Counted from the first letter of the stretch, positions 40,878 to 50,412 are shown. The stretch: 64,000 bases of DNA from Bdellovibrio sp. (GCA_016187935.1 JACPIU010000040.1:1-64000); one strand, 5' to 3'. The notes: generated from the letters alone by a model not told the origin. Made by a program: numbers and translations.

Positions 40878-40912
40878 AGATACTCCGAGAAGCCGTGGTA
40901 TAATTTTGCACA

Positions 40913-41959
40913 ATGCGATTGTACAGTTGGTCACTTGTTTTTTCTATTTTTACTTTTGCGATGCCTTTTGGACAAGGGGCGGTGCCAACCACCTCTGTCC
41001 GTGACGAGTTGGGTCGCTATACTTTATTGCGTGATCGCACCATTTTGGAACGTCCTGATCATTTGTCTATTATGAGTGCCAAGGCGCATGTCTCCTCGGG
41101 TACAAAATCCCTGGTGAGTGAAATGAGTGAGGCCACCGAACAATCCGATCCTATCCAAAAAAATCTTCAGGTTTTGGCTCTCCTCAATCGCTATCTCAAT
41201 ACTGAACGCTATGTTGATCTCGATCTCAAGGCCAATATTCCACTGCCCTATGTGAACATCCAAGGTTATCAATTTTTACCCCACCTCTTCTATAATTTTA
41301 ATCTCGGGGCCCAACTATCCATTTCCAACTTCGGGGACGTGTCCAATCCACGGGCACAAACTTATCTGAAAAAAGAAAAGGCCTTAGGTCTGGCATCAGA
41401 GTTTCGGCATGATAAATATGCTGGGTATTTTCGCTTCTACCAATTAACCAGAAGTGACCTTAAATCCACCTTAACCTATGCTGATATTGTGACCAATCAA
41501 TCACTGATTAAATTTGATAGTCTCAACATTGAGGGCCAGGTTTATGCCCTTGATTTTGCCAATACCTGGACATTTAAGCACAACCTAATCACCACCGAAA
41601 TTCGTGAATTTGCTCCGATCAAGGATGATGTGGAAACAGCTTATGGTTTTCGCCCCCTCTTGCACCTTAACTATCGAAGTCAGCGGTCCTTTTGGTATTA
41701 TGGCGGTGGATTGCACTATCGACGCTTCTACTCGCTGGGAGATGGGATCTATGTGGAAGCGGGAGTTAAGCGAGAAGGTTCGCCCAGTCTAGCCTTTAGC
41801 ACCCGCATCTCCAATGAATCGGTGAATCTCGCACCCGAGCTGAACTGGGGCATCCTTCATTTCCGTTACGGCATGCGTTTGCAGTATCGCAACCCCGTCA
41901 ATGAAATGTGGGTCCCGGCGACCCACTTTCTCATCTTGGAATTCCAATACCCTGGCTAA
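40913..41959 (+). CDS. Exported beta-rich (outer-membrane-like) protein, 348 aa
   Basis: A signal peptide (FGQGA-V near residue 23) and a body of repeated amphipathic strands with Tyr, Phe and Gly, many of 9-11 residues, such as YRSQRSFWYYGGGLHYRRFYSL and LNWGILHFRYGMRLQYRNP. The C terminus is LEFQYPG, which is not a classical barrel end. No family recognised. A TATAAT box (40901-40906) lies just before the ATG at 40913, which argues for a start slightly downstream or a nearly leaderless mRNA. It is divergent from the deacetylase gene. Probably an outer-membrane barrel, by composition. Confidence 0.65.
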   Translation: MRLYSWSLVFSIFTFAMPFGQGAVPTTSVRDELGRYTLLRDRTILERPDHLSIMSAKAHVSSGTKSLVSEMSEATEQSDPIQKNLQVLALLNRYLNTERYVDLDLKANIPLPYVNIQGYQFLPHLFYNFNLGAQLSISNFGDVSNPRAQTYLKKEKALGLASEFRHDKYAGYFRFYQLTRSDLKSTLTYADIVTNQSLIKFDSLNIEGQVYALDFANTWTFKHNLITTEIREFAPIKDDVETAYGFRPLLHLNYRSQRSFWYYGGGLHYRRFYSLGDGIYVEAGVKREGSPSLAFSTRISNESVNLAPELNWGILHFRYGMRLQYRNPVNEMWVPATHFLILEFQYPG

Positions 41960-42041
41960 AGCCCTGTAAATTTTACCAAGTCTTCGAGAAAAATGCTTTT
42001 TCGGTATATCGTGCAGAGGTTTGTCTCAGTTGGGGGAGCCT

Positions 42042-43097
42042 ATGAGATCTCTATTAAAATTGGCCGTTTTATGCATGCAAATCGTCTTAACTCCAACCGC
42101 CATTGCCATTGAGATGCGACTAGATCAAGGCGGTAGTATGAGCAATATCCCGGTTCACAATCAAGGTAATTTGGGCACTTGCTATGCCCATGCCGCTTCC
42201 CAAGCGACAGATGCCTATATTCATACTTTCACCAAGGGAAATGAAGATTGGCATACCTCGACCACCATGTTGGGAACGGAGTATCGTGACAACTTCCTCA
42301 CCCATATTTTGGGTCGAAACGGCGATATCGAAGGTGGATATGTTTGCACGTCTTTTCGACGCTCAATCAAAAAACACGGTGCCTGTGATGAAAGCACCAT
42401 CGAAGGAATGCTGGATCGAATGTACCCAACCTATTCAAGTCCAAATCGAGTGGCCAAACTTTTTCGTGATTTAACTTCGCGCTTTGTTCAAACGCGCTAC
42501 GCCGCCCGAAGCAGCGGCGATACCGCCTATTTGCAAGGCGCCTTGGAACTTATCAAAACTCTCGCTCAGGCCGGGGCTTTACCAGCGGAACTTCCCAGCA
42601 CAGATGAAATCGCCCAAGACTTGCACTCACGCACCAATCTGCAATTTGCTCGCAAATTTTTTGGCCATCTCTGTAACCATACACCGCGAGTTCGTATCGA
42701 TAACGTCAAGTGCAGAAACCATCATCTGTGGCTGCGAGGAAAGCGCGGCCTGGAACAGTTGATAAAAAAAGTGAGCACCAACTTAAAGCTAAAAAAGGCC
42801 CAACCGGTCATGATCAGTTACTGTGGTCAAGTGCTGGAAAAAGGGCGCAAGTATCGCGGCCTCGGCAACACGCTTCTTGATCCCTTTAAAACGGCTTCTT
42901 GCGGCTATCACGCCTCGGTCATTATTGGTTTGCGGGTACAAAATAAAATCCCTCAGTTTCTGGTACGCAATTCCTGGGGCGAAGGCTGTGACGGGTATTC
43001 TCGTGACTGGGAATGCGACAAAGGCAATTTATGGCTCGATGCCGAGGTCCTGGCAAAAAATATGACCGATTATCATCTCTTACAAACCAAGCGCTGA
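42042..43097 (+). CDS. Secreted papain-like (C1A) cysteine protease
   Basis: A 351-residue protein with a signal peptide (about residues 1-22). The catalytic set of C1A peptidases is present: Gln41 and Cys47 in NQGNLGTCYAHAAS, a His in GYHASVIIGL (about residue 290), and Asn in VRNSWGEGC (about residue 311). There is little or no propeptide, which is unusual for C1A. Several extra cysteines may form disulfides. The start at 42042 has GGGGGAGC at good spacing. A secreted protease suits a predatory or scavenging lifestyle. Its 3' end overlaps the convergent glycosyltransferase gene by 18 bp. Confidence 0.85.
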   Translation: MRSLLKLAVLCMQIVLTPTAIAIEMRLDQGGSMSNIPVHNQGNLGTCYAHAASQATDAYIHTFTKGNEDWHTSTTMLGTEYRDNFLTHILGRNGDIEGGYVCTSFRRSIKKHGACDESTIEGMLDRMYPTYSSPNRVAKLFRDLTSRFVQTRYAARSSGDTAYLQGALELIKTLAQAGALPAELPSTDEIAQDLHSRTNLQFARKFFGHLCNHTPRVRIDNVKCRNHHLWLRGKRGLEQLIKKVSTNLKLKKAQPVMISYCGQVLEKGRKYRGLGNTLLDPFKTASCGYHASVIIGLRVQNKIPQFLVRNSWGEGCDGYSRDWECDKGNLWLDAEVLAKNMTDYHLLQTKR

Positions 43098-43955
43098 TCG
43101 CATCTCAATCGCCCAAGCTTTGATAGAAGAAATTTCTTCATCAGGAGGGTGGCATCTCTTTTTAATCCCATTGAGCAAGACATCACTCTTGGTAATGACA
43201 TTATTCAAGAGGGCCAATTTCTTTTCCAGAGACAAGTTCGGTCGCAAAGAATAGAGACGCGCTTGGGACTTGATTCGCCAATAATCCATGGAATGGTAGG
43301 CATGACTGAGCTGTCCCTCATGCCCACCGTATTTTTTTAAAACAGGCCGCTCAACAAAACCAACTTCATAAAGGGAGGTCAACTTAAGCCAAAGATCATA
43401 GTCTTCGCACACAGGATAATCGCAATCAAACTCCCCCAGTTCCAGAAAGACTGATTTTTTTATCAACGCGGCAGAGGGGCTGATGATGCATAATTGCAGC
43501 GAACGCTCGAACTGATCGCCACCACCTTTCTTATGAATTTTTTTTTGATTTATAAAATGGCCATCGCGAATCCAGATTTCTTCACCGTGAATCAGAGGCC
43601 AAAAAGGATTTTCTGCCCATTTTTCTTTCTGCCACTGTAATTTTTGCGGTAGCCATTCATCGTCCGAATCCAAGAGGGCCAACCACTCTCCGAAGGCCGC
43701 GTGAGCGGCGACATTGCGAGCGTGGGACACTCCCCGATTCTCGCGCAGACGAATAAGACGGCAATCCACCTTGGTGGTATTTTGGGCAAAACACTCGCTC
43801 ACCACCGCACAGGTGTGATCAGTAGAGGCATCATCCACCACGACCAGTTCGTCGGGTAAACAAGTTTGGGTAAGCACAGAACGAATGCTCCGCTTGATCA
43901 TCTCTGGGCGATTGAATACAGGGATGATGGCGCTAACTCTCAGACGGCGCTCCAT
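43080..43955 (-). CDS. Family 2 glycosyltransferase
   Basis: A 291-residue GT-A fold enzyme. VSAIIPVFNRPEMIKRSI (N-terminal nucleotide-binding strand), VVDDASTDHT (first Asp motif) and ALLDSDDEW (the DXD metal site at about residue 95) identify family 2. A second half contains the ED-containing PVCEDYDLWLKL motif. It transfers a sugar from a nucleotide donor to an envelope or capsule acceptor; specificity cannot be told. It overlaps the upstream aldo/keto reductase gene by 16 bp, so they are co-transcribed. Confidence 0.88.
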   Translation of the reverse strand: MERRLRVSAIIPVFNRPEMIKRSIRSVLTQTCLPDELVVVDDASTDHTCAVVSECFAQNTTKVDCRLIRLRENRGVSHARNVAAHAAFGEWLALLDSDDEWLPQKLQWQKEKWAENPFWPLIHGEEIWIRDGHFINQKKIHKKGGGDQFERSLQLCIISPSAALIKKSVFLELGEFDCDYPVCEDYDLWLKLTSLYEVGFVERPVLKKYGGHEGQLSHAYHSMDYWRIKSQARLYSLRPNLSLEKKLALLNNVITKSDVLLNGIKKRCHPPDEEISSIKAWAIEMRSALGL

Positions 43956-44911
43956 CCGGCCATAACAGCGTCCAGATCACTTTTAATTTGCCGCCACGTT
44001 TCGCCGGTGGGGTAAGTTCGCATGCCCTCAAGCAGCGTTTGGAGTTGCGCCTTAGATTTTGGCCCGACTAAAACTAAATCGACATTTTCAAAGGAAAAAT
44101 TAAAGGCCAGAGCGAATTGTAAGGGCGAAATTTTATACTCATTGAAAATAGCTTGAAGCTGTTGCATCTTGGACAACTTTTTTTCCACCACATCCCAACG
44201 CCACCAAGGTGCACGAGAGCGACTGTCATCGGCATGAAATTGATTCTTGCGTTTAACCGTACCGGTAATAATCCCTTTATCCAGCGTTCCCCAGCTCATA
44301 AAAGAAATATCGTGCGCCGTGAGCATTTTCTCCACACCTCCATGCGCCTCTGTATTCCAAAGGTTGAGTTCAGATTGCACCGCCTCGATTTTGGCCACTC
44401 GAATGGCCAGAGTTAAGTCCTCGGCAGTGGTATTACACAGGCCTAAGTGGCGGATCTTTCCTTCGTGCTGGGCCTGACTCAAGATTTCTAAAGGCCTGCG
44501 AATATCAACCTGAGGATCAGGCCAGTGCACCATATAGAGATCGATATATTCCGTTTGTAAATCACGCAACGTTTGCTCCAGCATGGTCTTGGCAACCTTA
44601 GGATCGTTGGTGAGATTAACTCGCTTGTTGTCATGCCATGTAATACCTGACTTACTCACAAAAAATATTTCTTCGCGTAAAGCTTTTAGACCTTCGCCAA
44701 GACGCTTTTCGGAAAGTCCAAAACCATAAATCGGTGCCGTATCGAAGAGACGCACTCCCGATTCGTAGGCAGCGCGAATCAGGTCTTGGGCCTCGGCGTC
44801 ACTGATGGGACCGAAACCATAACCCCCTCCCTCGCCTGAAAGGGCACCCCCTCCGAATCCCAAAGGTAACGGACTAAATTGCGAAAAAAGTCTTTTCCCT
44901 TTCGTTGCCAT
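43940..44911 (-). CDS. Aldo/keto reductase
   Basis: A 323-residue NADPH-dependent reductase of the AKR superfamily. LPLGFGGGALSG at the start, the GVRLFDTAPIYGFGLSEKRLG catalytic Asp/Tyr region, a Lys in FVSKSG and the His in LYMVHWPDP complete the tetrad. The C-terminal NADP-binding LVGPKSKAQL is also present. The fold is a TIM barrel in the cytoplasm. The first gene of a pair with the glycosyltransferase, so it may make or modify a sugar precursor. Position 44911 is an ATG with a weak upstream site. It is divergent from the nucleosidase gene, 16 bp apart. Confidence 0.88.
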   Translation of the reverse strand: MATKGKRLFSQFSPLPLGFGGGALSGEGGGYGFGPISDAEAQDLIRAAYESGVRLFDTAPIYGFGLSEKRLGEGLKALREEIFFVSKSGITWHDNKRVNLTNDPKVAKTMLEQTLRDLQTEYIDLYMVHWPDPQVDIRRPLEILSQAQHEGKIRHLGLCNTTAEDLTLAIRVAKIEAVQSELNLWNTEAHGGVEKMLTAHDISFMSWGTLDKGIITGTVKRKNQFHADDSRSRAPWWRWDVVEKKLSKMQQLQAIFNEYKISPLQFALAFNFSFENVDLVLVGPKSKAQLQTLLEGMRTYPTGETWRQIKSDLDAVMAGWSAV

Positions 44912-44927
44912 ATTCTATCCTTTTAGC

Positions 44928-45578
44928 ATGATGAATAGTTCAAGAACTATCGGCCGGCCCTTACTGGTGTTTGCCCACAAGGGAGAGGCGCAAGCATTTC
45001 TGGCGCATTTTAAGGCCTCCCCTCTGAGTCTGCCAAGTCTCAGCCAGATCCAGCTTTTTGAGTGCCAGCAGCTGCTTATTCTGCTCACTGGTGAAGGCCG
45101 CATTGGTGCCTCTCAAAAGCTCAGCGATGTACTTAACACTCTTTCAAAAGACATCGCCAAGGTTATCAATCTGGGTGTAGCGGGGGCACTCAACCAGGAG
45201 CTGTCGGTGGGAACTGTAGTTTTAGTCGACCATATTTACGCTTTTGACGGGCCGATTGTTCAATGTTCTCCCATGAAATGCTCCGGACCGCTTGTCCCCT
45301 GTACAACTGCCGACCTTTTCACTTCAGATAAGCGCGTGCTCGGGGCCAGCGAGTCACTTGAATTGGCCAAATTGGCCCCGATAGTTGATCGCGAGGCCCA
45401 TGGTTTGGCCCAGACCACCCATTTATATAATTTGCCGTTTACCTCTCTTAAAGTGATTTCGGACCTTCCCTGGCAAGCACCAGATAACTTAGACGACGGC
45501 AAATACCAAAAAGAAGTTCAAAAAAAGGCCACAGAGTGGAGCACGCTGCTACTCAAGACCTTTAACCGATTATCCTAG
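44928..45578 (+). CDS. Nucleoside phosphorylase/nucleosidase-family protein
   Basis: A 216-residue protein of the PNP/MTAN superfamily. INLGVAGALNQELSVGTVVLVDHI (about residues 76-99) is the phosphorylase-family core and VDREAHGLAQ (about 152-161) is in the place of the VxMES motif that holds the ribose, though it has Arg-Glu-Ala-His rather than the usual residues. The substrate is therefore uncertain: MTA/SAH nucleosidase and futalosine hydrolase are of similar size. It lies divergent to the aldo/keto reductase. An intergenic gap of 125 bp follows. Confidence 0.75.
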   Translation: MMNSSRTIGRPLLVFAHKGEAQAFLAHFKASPLSLPSLSQIQLFECQQLLILLTGEGRIGASQKLSDVLNTLSKDIAKVINLGVAGALNQELSVGTVVLVDHIYAFDGPIVQCSPMKCSGPLVPCTTADLFTSDKRVLGASESLELAKLAPIVDREAHGLAQTTHLYNLPFTSLKVISDLPWQAPDNLDDGKYQKEVQKKATEWSTLLLKTFNRLS

Positions 45579-45703
45579 TCTGCCATTTCCCAGTTAGGCG
45601 CAAGATTTGCACAGAACAAGGCGTCCGACGCGTAGGACTTTAGACTCGCCGGCGATCACCGTAAAGCTTTGAAACATACAAATGCAACACCAAGGATGGT
45701 GCT

Positions 45704-46561
45704 ATGGAAAGCAAGATTAAAACATGGACGTTTTACTATTGTTCAACTCTTCTCGCCTTTATTTTTTGTGTCAATGTTTTCGCCTACGATACCGGCCCCA
45801 CCGGTGATTTTCGCTTGATCACATACAACGTTAAAGGGCTTCCGGTTCCCTTTCGATTGAAACATAAGGAGCTGCCCCTGATCGCCAAGTCGATCCGCAG
45901 TTTCTCGGCGGATGTCATTTGCTTTCAAGAAACCTTCACCAAGCGTGCCCATGTATTAAAAGAAATGCCCGAGTATCGCTATGTGGTCGAAGGCCCACAC
46001 AAAAAAGGCAAAGTTATCAACTCCGGTTTGATAATTGCTTCCAAATATCCGATTACCCGCATTGCCACTCACGTTTATAAAAAATGCACCGGTGCAGATT
46101 GTTTTGCCAGCAAAGGCATTGTCGTGGCCACCATCAAGCACCCTACTTTGGGTGAGATTGATATCTTTAACACCCATATGAATGCGGGCAAAAATAAAAA
46201 GGTTAAATGGTCACAGTGGGGGCAGTTGTTACAGTTTGTGAAATCCCATATTAGTCCGGATAGACCGGCGATTTTCGCAGGAGATTTTAATACCGATAGA
46301 GGCTCTCAATATCTTGACTATATCTACTCCGAAGGAACTTTGAAAGATACTCATTTGGACTATGTCGCACATCATCCCGAGTTGTCGGAGAAGGAAAAAC
46401 TTGGAAATACTTTTCCGGGAAGAAAAATTGATTATGTCTTTACTCTGGGTGAAACCGAAACTGATACCCAATTGTCCAAGATTCTTTATGATGGTTCCCA
46501 TGACAATAATCTTTTTTCCGATCACTATGCTCTTATGGTGGATTTAAATTTCAAAAATTAG
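45704..46561 (+). CDS. Secreted endonuclease/exonuclease/phosphatase-family enzyme
   Basis: A 285-residue exported protein: signal peptide (about residues 1-27, VFA-Y) then an EEP fold. LITYNVKG, ICFQETF, FNTHMNAG, FAGDFNTDRGS and FSDHYALMVDL give the Asn/Glu/His/Asp/His catalytic set in order. This superfamily includes DNase I, sphingomyelinase C and inositol phosphatases; the NVKGLP opening and overall layout resemble bacterial sphingomyelinase-like phosphodiesterases. The start has AAGGATG upstream. The 3' end overlaps the convergent FecR gene by 4 bp. A second EEP protein is encoded at 49576-50412. Confidence 0.85.
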   Translation: MESKIKTWTFYYCSTLLAFIFCVNVFAYDTGPTGDFRLITYNVKGLPVPFRLKHKELPLIAKSIRSFSADVICFQETFTKRAHVLKEMPEYRYVVEGPHKKGKVINSGLIIASKYPITRIATHVYKKCTGADCFASKGIVVATIKHPTLGEIDIFNTHMNAGKNKKVKWSQWGQLLQFVKSHISPDRPAIFAGDFNTDRGSQYLDYIYSEGTLKDTHLDYVAHHPELSEKEKLGNTFPGRKIDYVFTLGETETDTQLSKILYDGSHDNNLFSDHYALMVDLNFKN

Positions 46562-47529
46562 CGCCTTTTACGTTGTCCCTGTCCTCTTAACGGACGATTT
46601 CCCTGGACACCAGGACGATGCTGCTGGCCATTGCCAATACGATCCTTGCGCCGCTCTTGTCGCTGCTGCCGTCGCCCTTCCATCATGCCACGGCGGTTTT
46701 GCTTCAGTTCACTCGGACGCTCTTTCCATTGCCTGCGCTCTAAGAGATGATTCAGCCTTTCTTGGGGACGCCGTCTCTCGGTTCGCCGTGCTTGCCACTG
46801 GTTAAAGCGTGCCGCCACCGGACGTCTTTGACGATTGCGTAAAGTATTGGCCTGACCCAAAAATTCTTGACGGGCCTGACGTCTTAGATTACGAAAATCG
46901 GAACCACCATCTTCCCCACTGTTCCAACGCAAACGCTTGGCCCATTCAAAATTAGCAGGTCGGGTGATTTTCTTCCCTTGCTCCACCACCATGGACTCTC
47001 CCGCCTTGATGGAATCCGAATCATCCATGGCCACATCATAGACCTCGACCTCACCGGATTTTACCGAAGTATAAAAATCACCATTGTCATCATCAATCCC
47101 CGCAAATAATTCAGTTCCACGCACACCCAGGGCAACACTTTTAGTATTTTTAATGTTCAAGCTGGGGGCATCGGAAAATTTTTGCGCCACTTCAACGAAA
47201 ATGGAACCCATTTTCAAGACCATGCTAGACGCGCCCACATACGTATCCTCATTTTCTTCTTTGATCAGGTCCTCAATCAATAATTCACTGCCGGCCTCAA
47301 TTTTCACAATCGACCGATCCTCCAATTCAATAATCGCCAGTCCGCCCTCTTTGACCTGGATGCTTTCTCCTACAGCTGTCACACTCTCCTTGCTGGCCAC
47401 TTCCTCCTGCCCATCAGGGGATAAAATCACCACGGGAGGTCTGACATGACGAAAAAAAGCATCTTGAGCAAATATCACGGACATATTGAGCAATATCAAA
47501 TGCAAAAAAACGAAGATAATGCATTTCAT
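46558..47529 (-). CDS. FecR-domain periplasmic protein with Arg/Gln-rich tail
   Basis: A 323-residue exported protein. After the signal peptide (IFA-Q) there is a FecR domain (about residues 35-190; GESIQVKEGGLAIIELEDRS and NTKSVALGVRGTEL are characteristic), which usually binds polysaccharide or regulates signalling. From about residue 205 the protein is extremely rich in Arg, Gln, Glu and Asn to the end, a long basic low-complexity tail. I chose the ATG at 47529, with AAGGAGCGG upstream, over 47610. The tail could bind nucleic acid or anionic surface polymers; this is inference. It is divergent from the gene at 47605 with a shared AT-rich control region. Confidence 0.75.
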   Translation of the reverse strand: MKCIIFVFLHLILLNMSVIFAQDAFFRHVRPPVVILSPDGQEEVASKESVTAVGESIQVKEGGLAIIELEDRSIVKIEAGSELLIEDLIKEENEDTYVGASSMVLKMGSIFVEVAQKFSDAPSLNIKNTKSVALGVRGTELFAGIDDDNGDFYTSVKSGEVEVYDVAMDDSDSIKAGESMVVEQGKKITRPANFEWAKRLRWNSGEDGGSDFRNLRRQARQEFLGQANTLRNRQRRPVAARFNQWQARRTERRRPQERLNHLLERRQWKERPSELKQNRRGMMEGRRQQRQERRKDRIGNGQQHRPGVQGNRPLRGQGQRKRR

Positions 47530-47565
47530 GAGCGCCGCTCCTTGGCCAAATAAACTATTTCCCTT

Positions 47566-47582
47566 ATAATTTATAGTATACT
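47566..47582. promoter_or_regulatory. Divergent promoter region
   Basis: An AT-rich stretch of TATAAT/TATACT-type boxes between the FecR gene (minus) and the START-like gene (plus). On the plus strand TATACT at 47577-47582 lies 22 bp before the ATG, a reasonable -10. On the minus strand the same region reads CTATAAATTATAAG. No good -35 is seen for either. Confidence 0.4.
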
Positions 47583-47604
47583 GAACTTTTTGTCTGGAGT
47601 TTAT

Positions 47605-48132
47605 ATGCATCTTGAAAGCAAAGAAATAATTAATCGTCCCTTAGAAGAAGTATACCAGTTAGTCCGTGATGATTTGGCCAAACTTGTTCCCTATATGCCG
47701 AACGTTTCCAAAATCGAAGTAAAAAAACACGCCCCAAAAGATACCAACACGATCGAAGTGATCAACCATTGGTATGCGCGCGCTGATATTCCCGCCATGT
47801 TGACAAAATTTATTAAACCCGAACTTTTTTCTTGGAAAGACTTTGCTCTATGGCACAATGACAAACATTGCGTCGAATATCAGTTGGAATCTTTTCTGGC
47901 CAACGATCTCTTCGATGCCAAAGGATTAAATTCCTTTACCGCCGTGGGCACTGACAAAACCGAATTAAAAATTTCCTGCGACATTAAACTCTATCCCGAG
48001 AAAGTGCCCGGTGTGCCTAAGCTTCTGGCGCGCACCATTCTCCCTGGTATCGAGGCGATTCTTGAGAAAGTTCTGGGTCCCAACCTGACCAGCTTGGGCA
48101 AAGGCCTGAACGAATATTTTAAAAATAAATAA
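47605..48132 (+). CDS. START/SRPBCC-like protein, 175 aa
   Basis: A 175-residue cytoplasmic protein with a helix-grip pattern: a first strand ESKEIINRPLEEVYQLVRD with a helix, beta strands in the middle (IEVINHWYARAD, HCVEYQLES, TELKISCDI) and a long C-terminal helix (about residues 143-168). It resembles SRPBCC/START domain proteins of about 160-180 aa that bind lipids or other hydrophobic ligands. The start at 47605 has TGGAG. It is a single gene, convergent with the M48-like protease. Confidence 0.6.
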   Translation: MHLESKEIINRPLEEVYQLVRDDLAKLVPYMPNVSKIEVKKHAPKDTNTIEVINHWYARADIPAMLTKFIKPELFSWKDFALWHNDKHCVEYQLESFLANDLFDAKGLNSFTAVGTDKTELKISCDIKLYPEKVPGVPKLLARTILPGIEAILEKVLGPNLTSLGKGLNEYFKNK

Positions 48133-48138
48133 ACTTCG

Positions 48139-49401
48139 CTACGGTCGCAAAACAACCGTCAAGACTTGCGAGAAACGCCCGACAGGACGACCGTTTTGGT
48201 CGAGCCCCAAAATACGGATCTGATAACTTCCCCAACCCGGCAATTGCTTGATGGGAAGTAAGTTATAAGTTCCGAAAGTACTGCGGTACGCTTCGTATCC
48301 CAGACTGTTGGCCGGATCGGGACGGTCGCTATTGGGATTGCCAAAAACCTGATTGGGTTTGGATACCTCAATTAAAAAACCTTGCGCTCCACTTACATTG
48401 CGCACGTCAATGATGATAGGAATGAGTACATCGGGCCTTGGCGAGGTAATGGTGCTCTGCCCACCAACGGTGGGAGACACGGGTCGATCGGCCGTTGGCG
48501 GATTGGTGCCACCATCGGATTCTTTATACCAACACAGTGGTCGAGCGGCGAATTCTTGGCCGTTGGATTTCAAACATACGCCCAACCGGGGATCGCTCTG
48601 ACCGATTTCAATTTCTTCGTCAACCGGACAAACTGAAGCAGAAAAATAAGTATCCACGCGACATTGGGGACGGGGATGGGCCTCAAAGGTCGATGAAACC
48701 ACGCTGGGATCACGTCCCTCAAGAGTCGGTACCTGCGCCTGCGCCAGGGCAGCAAAGATGGCCCCCGAAGCCAAACCGGCCACAGCACTTCGCATACACA
48801 CCAATTGATCAATTCTCTGAGTGAACTGTTGCTCACAGCGTGTCCTGGCCTCATTGGGCACGACTCGATTTTTGATAATCGCCTCATTGTCATCTTCTAA
48901 AAAGACGTGCCGCATGCATTTCAAATTGGCAAAATAATCGGCCTGGCCTTCGGTTGAGGCCCATTGTCCCTGAGCGGTGGAGTAACGAGGCACACCTCCA
49001 ATGTGATGGCCGATCTCGTGGCACAAAACCAGGGCCAGAGCATCCACCGTCATGGCGTAATGGCGGGCCAAACCACCGAGCATCCGCACTACAAAATTGG
49101 AACCTTCTCTCTGAGCATAGGCATTGACTTCGCTGTTGGCCCACTCCGCCCTGATTTGCAAAGTTCCCCCATAATTGGCCACGCGTGGCCGGTACAAGGC
49201 CTGGACTTTGGCAATTACTTTATTGAAATCATCTTCCGTCACTCCATTGCTAATGGATTCGGACCCCATCGGGATTTTCATGGAGTTAGGGGGAAGAAAA
49301 CCTCGACATAACGAAACGACCTCGGGCCCCCCTTCAATAATGGGGGAAAAGATCAGGGATAGTAGCAGAATAACGAGCTTAAATTGCTGAACGCCTTCCA
49401 T
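48139..49401 (-). CDS. Secreted M48-like zinc metalloprotease
   Basis: A 420-residue exported protein. A signal peptide (about residues 1-22) precedes a peptidase domain with LALVLCHEIGHHIGG (HEXXH) and, about 25 residues later, EGQADYFANLKCM, the downstream Glu ligand of M48-type metallopeptidases. The remaining 200 residues hold a Cys-containing linker and a C-terminal beta-sandwich (about 310-420) that may bind substrate. It has no membrane segments, unlike HtpX. The start is the ATG at 49401 with GGAG; GTG at 49410 is possible. It is one of several secreted hydrolases in this part of the chromosome. Confidence 0.8.
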   Translation of the reverse strand: MEGVQQFKLVILLLSLIFSPIIEGGPEVVSLCRGFLPPNSMKIPMGSESISNGVTEDDFNKVIAKVQALYRPRVANYGGTLQIRAEWANSEVNAYAQREGSNFVVRMLGGLARHYAMTVDALALVLCHEIGHHIGGVPRYSTAQGQWASTEGQADYFANLKCMRHVFLEDDNEAIIKNRVVPNEARTRCEQQFTQRIDQLVCMRSAVAGLASGAIFAALAQAQVPTLEGRDPSVVSSTFEAHPRPQCRVDTYFSASVCPVDEEIEIGQSDPRLGVCLKSNGQEFAARPLCWYKESDGGTNPPTADRPVSPTVGGQSTITSPRPDVLIPIIIDVRNVSGAQGFLIEVSKPNQVFGNPNSDRPDPANSLGYEAYRSTFGTYNLLPIKQLPGWGSYQIRILGLDQNGRPVGRFSQVLTVVLRP

Positions 49402-49575
49402 GGCACACACTCCGAAATAGGGATATACACTTCTTCGGAAAGGCCGATGGAAATTGAAGTTTGGGCCTTTTTATTTACTTAAAAAGGCAAAATTGTCCTG
49501 TAAAAAATTCACGCTTTTCCCCTAAGTCTTTAAAAGCCCTCTATAATGTTCGGCAGACTTTAGCAGGAGCTTTGC

Positions 49576-50412
49576 ATGACAAGAGCAGTTTTGTTGTCCT
49601 TTGTACTTTGCTACTTTTTACAATTCACTCTTCAAACCGCCCAAGCTCAAATCCCGGTTTATCGAAAGCTTGAGCTGATGGGACAAGGACAAAACAGACC
49701 GTTACTCGACTCTCAAAAAATTAATATCTTAGTGTGGAATATTCATAAATCCGAAGACGTTCAATGGTTTACCGATATAAAAAATCTTATTTCAAACAGA
49801 GATTTTGTTCTCTTTCAAGAAGCTGTTTATCCCCAGGAGATTGTGGATTTTTTTAAAGAACTCGGCCCCTTTGAATGGGCCATGGCCTCCAGCTTCCGAT
49901 TGATTAATAAAGATTTTAGCCGAACAGGTGTGACCACCGCCGCTAAATTTAAATCGGCCAATCAAGACGTTCTCACCACAATTTATACTGAACCCATAGT
50001 GGGCACTCCCAAAGTTTCTCTCTATACCACTTACCCCACTAACAAACGGGGGAAAAAATCTGCAACAACTTTATTGGTGGCCAATATTCATGCCATCAAT
50101 TTTGTCAGCGATCTCACCTTCTTTCTGGAATTGCTACGAATTGAAAAACGCCTGATCGCCCACAAAGGTCCCATCATTTTGGGGGGAGATTTTAATACCT
50201 GGAGTTCAACACGCTTAAACCTGTTGAATAAATTGGCCAAACGCCAGAATCTCACAGCAGTACCCTTTTCCGATAGCGAAAGAAGAATCACCCTGGGACA
50301 TCCCTTGGATCATGTCTTTTACCGTGAACTCACCTTGCTTAAGAAAGAAGATTTGAGTTACATCACTTCTTCAGATCACATCCCATTGTCAGTACAATTC
50401 CAACTCAATTAG
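49576..50412 (+). CDS. Secreted endonuclease/exonuclease/phosphatase-family enzyme 2
   Basis: A 278-residue exported EEP-fold protein with a signal peptide (AQA-Q near residue 23). NILVWNIHKS, VLFQEA, ANIHAINF, GGDFNTWS and TSSDHIPLSVQF carry the Asn/Glu/His/Asp/His catalytic residues. It is a distant relative of the EEP protein at 45704, so the two may come from an old duplication or separate acquisition; the sequences diverge outside motifs. It has AGGAG eight bases before the ATG. The 3' end overlaps the convergent astacin gene by 8 bp. Substrate could be nucleic acid or phospholipid. Confidence 0.82.
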   Translation: MTRAVLLSFVLCYFLQFTLQTAQAQIPVYRKLELMGQGQNRPLLDSQKINILVWNIHKSEDVQWFTDIKNLISNRDFVLFQEAVYPQEIVDFFKELGPFEWAMASSFRLINKDFSRTGVTTAAKFKSANQDVLTTIYTEPIVGTPKVSLYTTYPTNKRGKKSATTLLVANIHAINFVSDLTFFLELLRIEKRLIAHKGPIILGGDFNTWSSTRLNLLNKLAKRQNLTAVPFSDSERRITLGHPLDHVFYRELTLLKKEDLSYITSSDHIPLSVQFQLN

